DNA from: an uncultured Treponema sp.
Lineage (GTDB): Bacteria > Spirochaetota > Spirochaetia > Treponematales > Treponemataceae
DNA: 34,988 nt
Direction of reading: 5' to 3'
Assembly (NCBI GenBank): GCA_946540605.1
Contig: CAMNIU010000152.1
Span: forward strand, 1-34,988
The notes below the pieces were generated by a model. That model did no database searches. It had not been told where the DNA came from and was given only the letters and a program-made list of their open reading frames with translations. Position 1 is the first letter of the stretch; each line of letters starts with the position of its first letter. Below are positions 7,862 to 15,030 of this stretch, piece after piece. A program made the translations under genes and the position numbers.

Positions 7862-9049
7862 ATGAAGATTTTTGATGATGTAAAGGCGTTTATTGCCGAT
7901 AAAAGTGCCCGTGCAGCGGCCAAAAAGACTCTTTCAATTATGCTGCTTTTATTCTGCGTTTGTTGTGTAAAGCTTTGCGCAGAAGATACGAGCCCTGCAG
8001 AAGCTCAGGTAATGCGTGAAAAGTTTGTTGCTGAATCTAAAAAATATGTTGGTTCCCCTTATGTTTATGGTGCTGTAGGTCCGGATTCTTTTGACTGTTC
8101 GGGGCTTGTTTATTATACGGCCAAACAGTCGATTCAGAAGCAGCTTCCTCGTACAGCAAAGGCGCTTTACAATTACTGCCGTATTGTTCCTGATAAAGAT
8201 AAGGAAATTGGTGACCTTTTATTTTTTAAAACTAATGATACGGCGCCTATTACCCATGTTGGAATATATATAGGAAATAATCAGTTTATTTCTGCAATCA
8301 GTGACGGGCCTAATACCGGAGTAATTATTTCTTCATTAAAACAGGATTACTGGAAGCCGAAGTATGTTGCTTGCGGTCAGTTCTTGAAATCAGGTAAAAA
8401 GGCTGGATCTGATTCAGATGATTTTGAAGAGGAAGATTTTGTCGATAGTGACAGTAAATCAGTTGCAAAAAGTGGCAGTTCAAAGAAAAAGTCGGGCAGC
8501 AATGTAAAATTCAACGGAAGCAGTTTTTATGCTCCTGAAGGAGAAGGACTGGATGTTCTTGTAGCTGATGCTTCTTTGTTTGCAGACTGGTCTTTGATTT
8601 CTCCTAATTCGTTTATGTTCCAGTTCCGCGGAATTGATTTACAGACTCATGTGCGTTATACAAAATGGATTCTTGAACCTGGTATAGGTCTGGGCTTCCG
8701 CTTTAACGTTGGTATGGGCGTTTTCCAGATGCCGATTTTATTTACTGCCACAATAAATGATTATGTAAGATTCTATGCCGGTCCTGTCATTTCGTTTGGT
8801 AATGCCCGCATGATGGTAACTGGAGAAGATGCAAAACCTTCGTTCTTCCCTGGAATAATTGGTATTTCTCTTACAACTCCTTCTCTGGATATTGCCAAGG
8901 TAAAGGCACAGATTGTTCAGGATATCAGCTATACAGTTTTCAATAAGCCGGATAATTCGGCTCTTTCATTTACAAATTCAATTTCTGCCGGACTTGTATT
9001 TTTTACCGGTATCAGGGTAACCTTGGGAATTGGAAGTTTGTTTAAGTGA
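7862..9049 (+). CDS. NlpC/P60 cysteine peptidase fused to a C-terminal beta-rich (barrel-like) domain
   Basis: A signal-peptide-like hydrophobic stretch (residues about 24-41, LSIMLLLFCVCCVKLCA) precedes an NlpC/P60 domain (about residues 50-175). The catalytic cysteine is in DSFDCSGLVYY and the histidine in ITHVGIYIG, followed by the expected GNNQFISA strand. Such enzymes cut peptide bonds in peptidoglycan stems, often gamma-D-Glu-diaminoacyl bonds. After a low-complexity acidic/serine-lysine linker (about 180-220) comes a roughly 170-residue C-terminal region of alternating hydrophobic strands, ending in an LGIGSLF-type hydrophobic tail and resembling outer-membrane beta domains. This would tether the hydrolase at the outer membrane or periplasm. 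The stop codon overlaps the next gene (TGATG). The N-terminal assignment is firm, the C-terminal fold inferred. Confidence 0.85.
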   Translation: MKIFDDVKAFIADKSARAAAKKTLSIMLLLFCVCCVKLCAEDTSPAEAQVMREKFVAESKKYVGSPYVYGAVGPDSFDCSGLVYYTAKQSIQKQLPRTAKALYNYCRIVPDKDKEIGDLLFFKTNDTAPITHVGIYIGNNQFISAISDGPNTGVIISSLKQDYWKPKYVACGQFLKSGKKAGSDSDDFEEEDFVDSDSKSVAKSGSSKKKSGSNVKFNGSSFYAPEGEGLDVLVADASLFADWSLISPNSFMFQFRGIDLQTHVRYTKWILEPGIGLGFRFNVGMGVFQMPILFTATINDYVRFYAGPVISFGNARMMVTGEDAKPSFFPGIIGISLTTPSLDIAKVKAQIVQDISYTVFNKPDNSALSFTNSISAGLVFFTGIRVTLGIGSLFK

Positions 9050-9702
9050 TGATGAAAACATTTTGTAAGGGATTCCGAAACAAGTTCGGAATGACATTAA
9101 GCCTCGTATTTTTTTCACTTATTCTCGTTTCCTGTACAACAGAAGTTACTCTTTCTGTTCAAAAGGATGATTCTGTTGATATTCACTTTGAAGGTGGAGC
9201 AGGAGAAGCTTTTACAAAAATGATTAGTTCTGCTGCAGGGGTAGGAATGAATGCCGACGGGACTAATGTTGTAGATACAGAAGCCGTTTCTTATGAGCTA
9301 GCTAAAGCCGGTTTTTCAAATGTAAAAGTTGAACAGAAAACCGGCGGACTTGTACTTATTGATATGAGTGATAAAAAAAGCAGTTCATATATTTTCACTT
9401 CAGGAATCATCAAATCAGAAAAAGGAAAATTGTCCGCTGCAATTACACGTAAGAGTCTCGAAGATTTTTATAATTCTGCAGACGAGCAGACTCGTATGAC
9501 ACTGGATTTGTTTTTAGCTCCTGTTTTTAATAACGAAACAATGTCAGAAGAAGAATATCTGGAAATGCTCGGTTCGTTTTATGGCGATGGAGCTGCAGAT
9601 GAGGTTTCAAAAAGCATAGTGAAAATCAATCTGATTGCTAAAGACGGCAGCAAACAGACTTTAAAATATCCGTTATCGCAGATTTTATGTGGTAATCTGT
9701 AA
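9049..9702 (+). CDS. Small predicted lipoprotein, function unknown
   Basis: The ATG at 9049 overlaps the stop of the NlpC/P60 gene by one base (TGATG); ATG 9052 or GTG 9046 are in the same frame. The protein starts with a basic segment (CKGFRNKFGM), a hydrophobic core (LSLVFFSLILV) and a lipobox LVSC, so it is predicted to be lipidated at about Cys29. The mature part of about 190 residues begins with the beta-strand-like TTEVTLSVQKDDSVDIHFEG and has no recognised domain. The codons for the basic signal segment coincide with a dispersed hairpin repeat (9071-9096). A shorter start at ATG 9091 would leave out most of the repeat but keep the lipobox; it lacks a clear ribosome site. Coupling to the hydrolase gene suggests a shared envelope role, but this is only inference. 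Confidence 0.7.
   Translation: MMKTFCKGFRNKFGMTLSLVFFSLILVSCTTEVTLSVQKDDSVDIHFEGGAGEAFTKMISSAAGVGMNADGTNVVDTEAVSYELAKAGFSNVKVEQKTGGLVLIDMSDKKSSSYIFTSGIIKSEKGKLSAAITRKSLEDFYNSADEQTRMTLDLFLAPVFNNETMSEEEYLEMLGSFYGDGAADEVSKSIVKINLIAKDGSKQTLKYPLSQILCGNL
9071..9096 (+). repeat. Dispersed hairpin repeat inside a coding sequence
   Basis: The sequence reads GATT.., with arm ATTCCGAA (9072-9079), loop ACAAG (9080-9084), arm TTCGGAAT (9085-9092) and the tail GACAT. It is the same design as the copies at 18118-18146 and 33497-33532. Here it encodes part of the signal peptide of the lipoprotein gene (GFRNKFGMT). Confidence 0.75.
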
Positions 9703-9767
9703 TAATTAACTACAAGCATAGACTTTTATTCAATTATTTTTTCTGAAAATCTGTATAACGTTATGTT

Positions 9768-11351
9768 ATGAAAGAGTCAGAAATTTTTATTAATCAGATT
9801 GGCTATAAGCTATTCGATAACAAAAACGTTTTCGTGAGTAAATCTGCAAAAGGGGAGTCAAAAGAATTTACAGTATGCAATAAAATTGACGGGCAGGTTG
9901 TTTTTACCGGTGCTCTGATTGCAGCTCCCGATGATGAATTATCTGGCGGTGGTTATTATTCCGGTGATTTTTCCAGCATACAGACCGCCGGAGAATATTA
10001 TGTTTGTGTTGGCGAAGAACGCAGTTTTGATTTTAAAATAGCTGATGATGTTTATGATGCAGTGGCTCTTTCAACCTTAAAATATTTTACAGATTCACGT
10101 TGTGGTCAGGGAATCTGCCATACAGGAATTGCAGAAGTATATGGCACTGGCGAAAAGAAAAATGTTCAGGGTGGCTGGCATGATGCCGGTGACTATGGAC
10201 GTTATATTGTTGCAGGAACTAAAACTGTAATGGACATGCTTCTTGCTTATAAAAAATGTCCGGAAAAATTTTCAAACTTCGATCTGCTTGGTGAAATACG
10301 TTTTGAACTTGAATGGATGCTTCAAATGCAGAGAGAGGACGGTGCGGTTTATCATAAAATTTCGTGCTATCATTTCTGTGCCTTTATAATGCCTCAGGAA
10401 GAAAAAGATCAGCTTGTACTGGCTCCGGTTTCTACTGCTGCAACAGCAGATTTTGCCGGTTGTCTTGCTTATGCTTCTGGGTTTTATAAAGATTCTGATT
10501 CAGCTTTTGCAAAAAAATTACTGGATGCAGCTTTAAAAGCACAAACTTATCTTTTTTCACATGATGATGAGTTTTATATTAATCCGCCGGAGATTACTAC
10601 CGGAGGTTATGGTGACCGCGATGTTCGTGATGAACGATATTTTGCGCTTTGTTCACTTTTTGCCGCAACAGGTGATAAAAATTATTTGAACCAGGCTTTA
10701 AAATTCCGAGAAGAAAAAAAGAAGGATAAACCTGATCCTAAGCACCCCTGGAACTGCGGCTGGCAGGAAGGCTTTGGCTGGCCATTTGTTTCTGGCTATG
10801 GAACAGAAATTCTGCTTGAAGTAGCAGCAGGAAAATATGATGGAGCAGAGCTTTCGTCAGACTTAATTGCTGAGATTCATACCTGTATAATTTCCCAGGC
10901 AGAAAAAATTCTAGAGGTCAGCAATTCTTCTGCTTTTAAATATTGTTCAAAGCTGGTTTTCTGGGGAAGTAACGGCGCAATTTGTGACCTTGCTCATATT
11001 TTATTTATGGGCTATGACCTTACAGGCCGCGAAGATTTCTTTAAAGCTGCTAAAGCCCAGATAGATTATATACTTGGATGTAATCCGGTAAATTACTGCT
11101 ATGTTACAGGAGCAGGTTCAAAGCCGGTTGTTAATCCTCATCACAGACCAAGTGGTGCGAGTGGACGCGTATATCCGGGAATGTTAAGTGGTGGCCCTTG
11201 TGCAGGTTTGCTTGATGCTTATGCAAAGGAACATCTTACAGGGCTTCCTGCTCTTAAGTGTTTTGCAGATGCACAGCCAAGCTACAGTACTAACGAAGTT
11301 GCAATTTACTGGAACTCCGCTTTTGTTTATCTGCTTGCGCGTGTAAGATAG
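9768..11351 (+). CDS. Glycoside hydrolase family 9 (endoglucanase/cellodextrinase type) with N-terminal Ig-like domain, no signal peptide
   Basis: GH9 enzymes cut beta-1,4-glucosidic bonds by inversion. The N-terminal approximately 85 residues form the immunoglobulin-like CelD_N-type domain, beginning with the characteristic INQIGYKL. The catalytic (alpha/alpha)6 part shows GWHDAGDYGRY with Asp139 and Asp142, the conserved PHHRPSG at 457-463, and D-x4-Y-x-TNE with Asp501 and the proton-donor Glu510. All key residues are present. The protein begins MKESEIFINQIGY with no hydrophobic signal, unlike secreted cellulases, so it is probably cytoplasmic and acts on imported cello-oligosaccharides or other short beta-glucans. 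Length (527 residues) is normal for this subtype. The upstream gap of 65 bp is AT-rich with no convincing ribosome site. The following flavoprotein gene seems to have its own promoter near this gene's end. Confidence 0.9.
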   Translation: MKESEIFINQIGYKLFDNKNVFVSKSAKGESKEFTVCNKIDGQVVFTGALIAAPDDELSGGGYYSGDFSSIQTAGEYYVCVGEERSFDFKIADDVYDAVALSTLKYFTDSRCGQGICHTGIAEVYGTGEKKNVQGGWHDAGDYGRYIVAGTKTVMDMLLAYKKCPEKFSNFDLLGEIRFELEWMLQMQREDGAVYHKISCYHFCAFIMPQEEKDQLVLAPVSTAATADFAGCLAYASGFYKDSDSAFAKKLLDAALKAQTYLFSHDDEFYINPPEITTGGYGDRDVRDERYFALCSLFAATGDKNYLNQALKFREEKKKDKPDPKHPWNCGWQEGFGWPFVSGYGTEILLEVAAGKYDGAELSSDLIAEIHTCIISQAEKILEVSNSSAFKYCSKLVFWGSNGAICDLAHILFMGYDLTGREDFFKAAKAQIDYILGCNPVNYCYVTGAGSKPVVNPHHRPSGASGRVYPGMLSGGPCAGLLDAYAKEHLTGLPALKCFADAQPSYSTNEVAIYWNSAFVYLLARVR

Positions 11352-11362
11352 TATGCTATAAT
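11335..11362 (+). promoter_or_regulatory. Putative promoter for the flavin reductase-rubredoxin gene
   Basis: TTGCGC at 11335-11340 and a perfect TATAAT at 11357-11362 are separated by 16 bp. The -35 lies within the last codons of the GH9 gene. A strong GGAGG follows at about 11369-11373 before the ATG at 11384. Confidence 0.55.
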
Positions 11363-11383
11363 TACAACGGAGGTTATACCCTT

Positions 11384-12010
11384 ATGGATAATAAAGCTCT
11401 GTATTCTTTACAGTATGGTGTATTTTTACTCGGAACAAAAACGGGTGACAAGATTAATGCCTGCATTACAAACACTTGTTTTCAGGCCGCAAATGGTCCT
11501 GCGCGTATTGCAATTTCGGTAATTAAACAGAATCTCACTTGTCAAATGATAGAGGAAAGTGGCGTTTTTGCTCTTTCTGTTTTAGCTCGTTCCTGTTCGT
11601 TTGAAACTATCAGCCATTTTGGCTATCAGAGTGGCCGTAATGTAGATAAATTTGCAGATTTTGAATTTGCGACTGCAGGAAACGGATGCCCATTTATCAA
11701 AAAAGAAGCCTGTTCAGTTATAGAAGCTAAGGTTTGCAATAAGCTTGATTTAGGTACACATATGCTTTTCATAGCAGAGATAACTGATGCTCAGGTCCTT
11801 AGCGATGAGGAAGCCCTCACATATTCTTATTACCAGAGTAACATTAAGCCAAAGTCTGGTGCTGCTGCATCATCTTCAGAGCCTAAGAAAATAAAAGGCT
11901 GGCGTTGTAAAATCTGCGGTTACGAATATAATGGTGCTGATTTACCAGCTGATTTTGAATGCCCGATATGCGGACATCCTGCAGAAGACTTTGAACCGAT
12001 ATATGAGTAA
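11384..12010 (+). CDS. Flavin reductase-like/rubredoxin fusion (high-molecular-weight rubredoxin type)
   Basis: Residues 1-150 match the FMN-binding flavin reductase-like domain, with the characteristic NACITNTCFQ segment near residue 26 and a GVFALSVL strand. After a short Ser/Ala-rich linker comes a rubredoxin domain (about residues 170-208): WRCKICGYEY and then CPICGHP, giving the two CxxC knuckles that hold one iron. Proteins of this layout pass electrons from NAD(P)H-reduced flavin to partners such as flavodiiron NO/O2 reductases in anaerobes. No flavodiiron protein gene is in view, so the partner is unknown. The protein is cytoplasmic. A strong GGAGG ribosome site precedes the ATG and a clean terminator follows 7-8 bases after the stop, so it is probably a single-gene transcript. 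Confidence 0.9.
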   Translation: MDNKALYSLQYGVFLLGTKTGDKINACITNTCFQAANGPARIAISVIKQNLTCQMIEESGVFALSVLARSCSFETISHFGYQSGRNVDKFADFEFATAGNGCPFIKKEACSVIEAKVCNKLDLGTHMLFIAEITDAQVLSDEEALTYSYYQSNIKPKSGAAASSSEPKKIKGWRCKICGYEYNGADLPADFECPICGHPAEDFEPIYE

Positions 12011-12016
12011 ATAAAA

Positions 12017-12050
12017 TAAAAGGGCTGAAATTAATTTCAGCCCTTTTTTA
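12017..12050 (+). terminator. Rho-independent terminator
   Basis: A near-perfect palindrome pairs AAAGGGCTGAAAT with ATTTCAGCCCTTT around a TA centre, followed by a T-run. It closes the flavin reductase-rubredoxin gene and, having A-runs on the other side, may also serve the minus-strand 70-residue gene. Confidence 0.92.
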
Positions 12051-12083
12051 TATAGAAATTAAAATACTAAAGATTAGTATGTT

Positions 12084-12296
12084 TTATACTTTTCTACTTT
12101 CTAAGTCATTTAGGATTTTGTCTGTATTTGCAAATTCTACAACAGAAAGGTTTTCATTAAGAACAGCTTTTACAAGAGATCCTTCAATCTTGTAAATAAT
12201 TTTTTTATATTTTTCTGGTGAACAGTTTTTGTCCATGTAAGATTTGATAGCCTTATCTACACTATCAACCACTAATTTTTCTTTATTCGTTACCAT
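12084..12296 (-). CDS. Small hypothetical protein (70 residues)
   Basis: Although short, this frame is supported by a good ribosome site on the minus strand (AAAGGAGAG, 7 bases before the ATG), by an AT-rich 240-bp region upstream, and by a terminator just past its end. The product is highly charged and predicted helical, with no membrane segment or cysteine cluster (one Cys). The central segment YKKIIYKIEGSLVKAVLNEN faintly resembles the dimerisation helices of Fis-type DNA-binding domains, but the recognisable helix-turn-helix that should follow is not there. I do not recognise the family. It is divergent from the ABC exporter operon, so a regulatory link is possible but unproven. Confidence 0.6.
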   Translation of the reverse strand: MVTNKEKLVVDSVDKAIKSYMDKNCSPEKYKKIIYKIEGSLVKAVLNENLSVVEFANTDKILNDLESRKV

Positions 12297-12537
12297 CCGA
12301 AATCTCTCCTTTAAAAAAAATCTGGTTATTTTGTAATATTTTATTTTTTAATTTTGTTTCTTTTTTAAAATTTCACAATAATTTTATATCATAATTGTTA
12401 TTTTTGCAACCTAATTAATTTTTAGATTTTTACTCTGCTTAATAAAAATAAAGTAAAAAAAATAATTGCGAAATCTATTTAATTATTTTATAGTCGAATA
12501 TATATAGCAAAAAATAATTGCCAGAAAGGGAGAAAAA
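12297..12537. other. AT-rich divergent intergenic region
   Basis: This 241-bp spacer between the 70-residue gene and the ABC exporter operon is extremely AT-rich with many A- and T-tracts. It contains the exporter promoter described separately. A minus-strand promoter for the small gene is expected here but no convincing pair of boxes was found. Confidence 0.6.
12466..12494 (+). promoter_or_regulatory. Promoter for the ABC exporter operon
   Basis: TTGCGA at 12466-12471 and TATAGT at 12489-12494 are separated by exactly 17 bp. The ribosome site AAAGGGAG lies about 6 bases before the ATG at 12538. Confidence 0.65.
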
Positions 12538-13293
12538 ATGTTCGAGATAAAAAACGTTTCTAAGTCTTACAACAAAGGCGGCGCAAAAGCCGTAGAGTCA
12601 CTTTCGCTTACAGTAAATAATGGCGAGATTTTTGGTTTCCTGGGGCCAAATGGGGCAGGAAAAACAACTACAATTAAAATGCTCACAGGAATCATTCAGC
12701 CAGATGAAGGTGAACTTTCCTTGGACGGTATTTCAATTCTAAAACGTCCTGTTGCTGCAAAAAGACAGTTTGCATTTGTACCGGATAATCCTGAAACAGT
12801 TTCTCGCTTAAAGGCAATTGAATATCTTAATTTTATTGGCGATGTTTACAAGATTCCGACTGATGTACGCAAGCAAAGAATAGAAGCTTTTTGTACAAAG
12901 TTTGGCCTAAAGGAAGTTTTAAATAACAAGATTTCTTCGTTTAGTCATGGAATGAAGCAGAAGCTTTTTTTGATTGCAAGTCTCATTACTGACCCACAGA
13001 ACTGGATTCTTGATGAACCTATGGTTGGACTCGATCCGGAAGCAGCTTTTATTGTAAAGGAAATTATGCGTGAACGCGCAGCTGACGGAAAAACAGTTTT
13101 CTTTTCTACACATGTTATGGAAGTTGCAGAAAAACTTTGCGACAGAATAGGAATCATTAAACAGGGAAAACTGATTTTTGTGGGAACAATGAATGAGCTT
13201 AAGGAACAGCACGGAAAAACCGGACAGTCGCTGGAAGATATTTTCCTTGAACTTATTGGTAGTACAGCTAAGTCGAATAGTCAGTCAAACTAG
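12538..13293 (+). CDS. ABC transporter ATP-binding protein (ABC-2 exporter type)
   Basis: This 251-residue ATPase has Walker A GPNGAGKTT (residues 36-44), the signature variant SFSHGMKQK in place of LSGGQ, Walker B WILDEPMVGLDP, and the H-loop in FFSTHVME. This set is typical of ABC-2 type exporters that move lipids, drugs, antibiotics or polysaccharides. It powers the membrane protein encoded 12 bp downstream. It is the first gene of an apparent three-gene operon with the permease and a large exported protease, under a good promoter. The substrate is not predictable from sequence. Confidence 0.93.
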   Translation: MFEIKNVSKSYNKGGAKAVESLSLTVNNGEIFGFLGPNGAGKTTTIKMLTGIIQPDEGELSLDGISILKRPVAAKRQFAFVPDNPETVSRLKAIEYLNFIGDVYKIPTDVRKQRIEAFCTKFGLKEVLNNKISSFSHGMKQKLFLIASLITDPQNWILDEPMVGLDPEAAFIVKEIMRERAADGKTVFFSTHVMEVAEKLCDRIGIIKQGKLIFVGTMNELKEQHGKTGQSLEDIFLELIGSTAKSNSQSN

Positions 13294-13305
13294 TGAGGCA
13301 ACTTT

Positions 13306-15030
13306 ATGATTTACAAACTTTTTAAGATTCTGAATCAGGGTACATATAATTTTTCAGGAATGTTTGGAGAATTCAAAAAAGGTCCAAAAGGAATTGTTAA
13401 GGCAATTTTTTTGATTCTTTTTGCAATTTATGTTTTCGCCGTGATGATAGGTATGTACACGCTTTACATGATTGGTACTTACAGGTATCTGGCCGAAAAC
13501 GGAAATCAGCAGTTTATGCCGTTTATTTCAATGATGGTTGCACTCATGGTGATTATGTTCTTTGGCTTTACTTCTGTTGCTTCAACTTATTATACCGGTA
13601 CCGGCGAAGAATTTCTTATGAGCCTTCCGCTAACTCCAGGGCAGTTTTTTGGTGCGAAGTTTGCAGTTTCATTTGTTTCAGATGCAATTATGGGAGTAGG
13701 AATGTTTACAATTAGCTCATTAGTATACGGCTATAATGAAAGGCTTCTTACAAATCCTCTTTTTTATCTGGGCTTTATTGTTGCTGCACTGGCTTTTTCT
13801 ATAACGGCAGTCTTTGTTATTTATCTTCTATTTATTTTGATTCTGTATTTTATTCCTGTGCTCCGCAAGAAAAAAGTTATGACAGTAATTGCAACAATTC
13901 TTTTGATTGCCTTCTGTCTGTTTTATGCACTCTTAAATTCTTCGGTTTCTATCTCGTTTACGAATATGGAATTCATAAATGACAAGGTGGGTACTTCAAT
14001 AGATAAGATTTCCAGCTGGAGTTCTAATGTTCCAGTTTTTATGTATATTTCCGGGGCACTCAACGGAAAAATTATTCCGATTTTAATTCTTGCGGCTTTA
14101 GGCTCCCTGATTCTTTTTGTGCTTGTACCACTGGCCGGAAAATTATATATAAAAAGTCTGAACGGATTTTCTGATGAAAAATCAAAAAAGATTACTTCAG
14201 AAAAAGCAGAAGAAGTAATAAAAAAAGATGTGCGTTCAGTTTCAATATTCCATGCATTATTTGTCCGTGATGTACGAAACGTTGTTCGCGAGCCAGCGTT
14301 CTTTGCAAACGGCCCTTTGTTTGTTTTTATTTTTCCTGTAATTTTTATTCTTTCTTTCTGCATCGGTTTTATTGCAAGCGGTCAGAGCATTGGAGAACTG
14401 ATTTCAGATTTACAGCTGACAATTCTTGAAATACCGGCTGAAAAGTTTGTATCAATAAAATACTATGTAACTCTTGGTGCTGCAGCATTTACAATTTTTT
14501 CTGGAACTTTTGCAAATATTGCTACAACATCTTTTTCTCGAGAAGGAAAATCCTTAAACGATTTAAAGGCTATGCCATTGAAATTTGATATGATTATAAA
14601 AGTTAAATTCTGGCACGCTATGCTGTACGTGGGAATTGCGGCAATTATTTCTATTGTTTTACTTTCTGTAGTTTATTCGCTGTTAGCCTTGCCTGTCACT
14701 TTTATGGATTTTGTTCAGATGTGCCTTTTGATGATTTTGGTTTCTGTTTCAATTTCACTGCTTTTGATTTTCATTGATATGTTTATTGATACGGCAAATC
14801 CAAAGCTTAATTGGGAAACTCCAATGGCTGCAACAAAACAGAATTTTAACGTGTTATGGTCTATGCTTTTGACCATGATTACAATTGCACTGGTTGTTGT
14901 ACTTGTAGTGGTTGTTTTGCCTAAGAATATGCTTTCCTTACTGATATTAAGTGCTATATTTATTATTATTTCTTCACCAATCGGTGCAGGTTATTTCAGA
15001 TATGCAGAAAAGCGGCTTAAAAATTTATAG
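13306..15030 (+). CDS. ABC exporter permease, large ABC-2-like membrane protein
   Basis: The 574-residue product has many hydrophobic helices: an N-terminal set, another group between residues about 95 and 200, a central pair near 260-280, and a C-terminal group from about 345 onward. A charged cytoplasmic stretch (FSDEKSKKITSEKAEEVIKK, about residues 287-305) splits it. The arrangement suggests two joined half-permeases in one chain, which suits a single ATPase gene partner. AGG in TGAGGCAAC serves as ribosome site 12 bp after the ATPase stop. Its 3' end overlaps the start of the downstream protease gene by 29 bp, pointing to translational coupling. The transported substrate is unknown. Confidence 0.85.
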   Translation: MIYKLFKILNQGTYNFSGMFGEFKKGPKGIVKAIFLILFAIYVFAVMIGMYTLYMIGTYRYLAENGNQQFMPFISMMVALMVIMFFGFTSVASTYYTGTGEEFLMSLPLTPGQFFGAKFAVSFVSDAIMGVGMFTISSLVYGYNERLLTNPLFYLGFIVAALAFSITAVFVIYLLFILILYFIPVLRKKKVMTVIATILLIAFCLFYALLNSSVSISFTNMEFINDKVGTSIDKISSWSSNVPVFMYISGALNGKIIPILILAALGSLILFVLVPLAGKLYIKSLNGFSDEKSKKITSEKAEEVIKKDVRSVSIFHALFVRDVRNVVREPAFFANGPLFVFIFPVIFILSFCIGFIASGQSIGELISDLQLTILEIPAEKFVSIKYYVTLGAAAFTIFSGTFANIATTSFSREGKSLNDLKAMPLKFDMIIKVKFWHAMLYVGIAAIISIVLLSVVYSLLALPVTFMDFVQMCLLMILVSVSISLLLIFIDMFIDTANPKLNWETPMAATKQNFNVLWSMLLTMITIALVVVLVVVVLPKNMLSLLILSAIFIIISSPIGAGYFRYAEKRLKNL

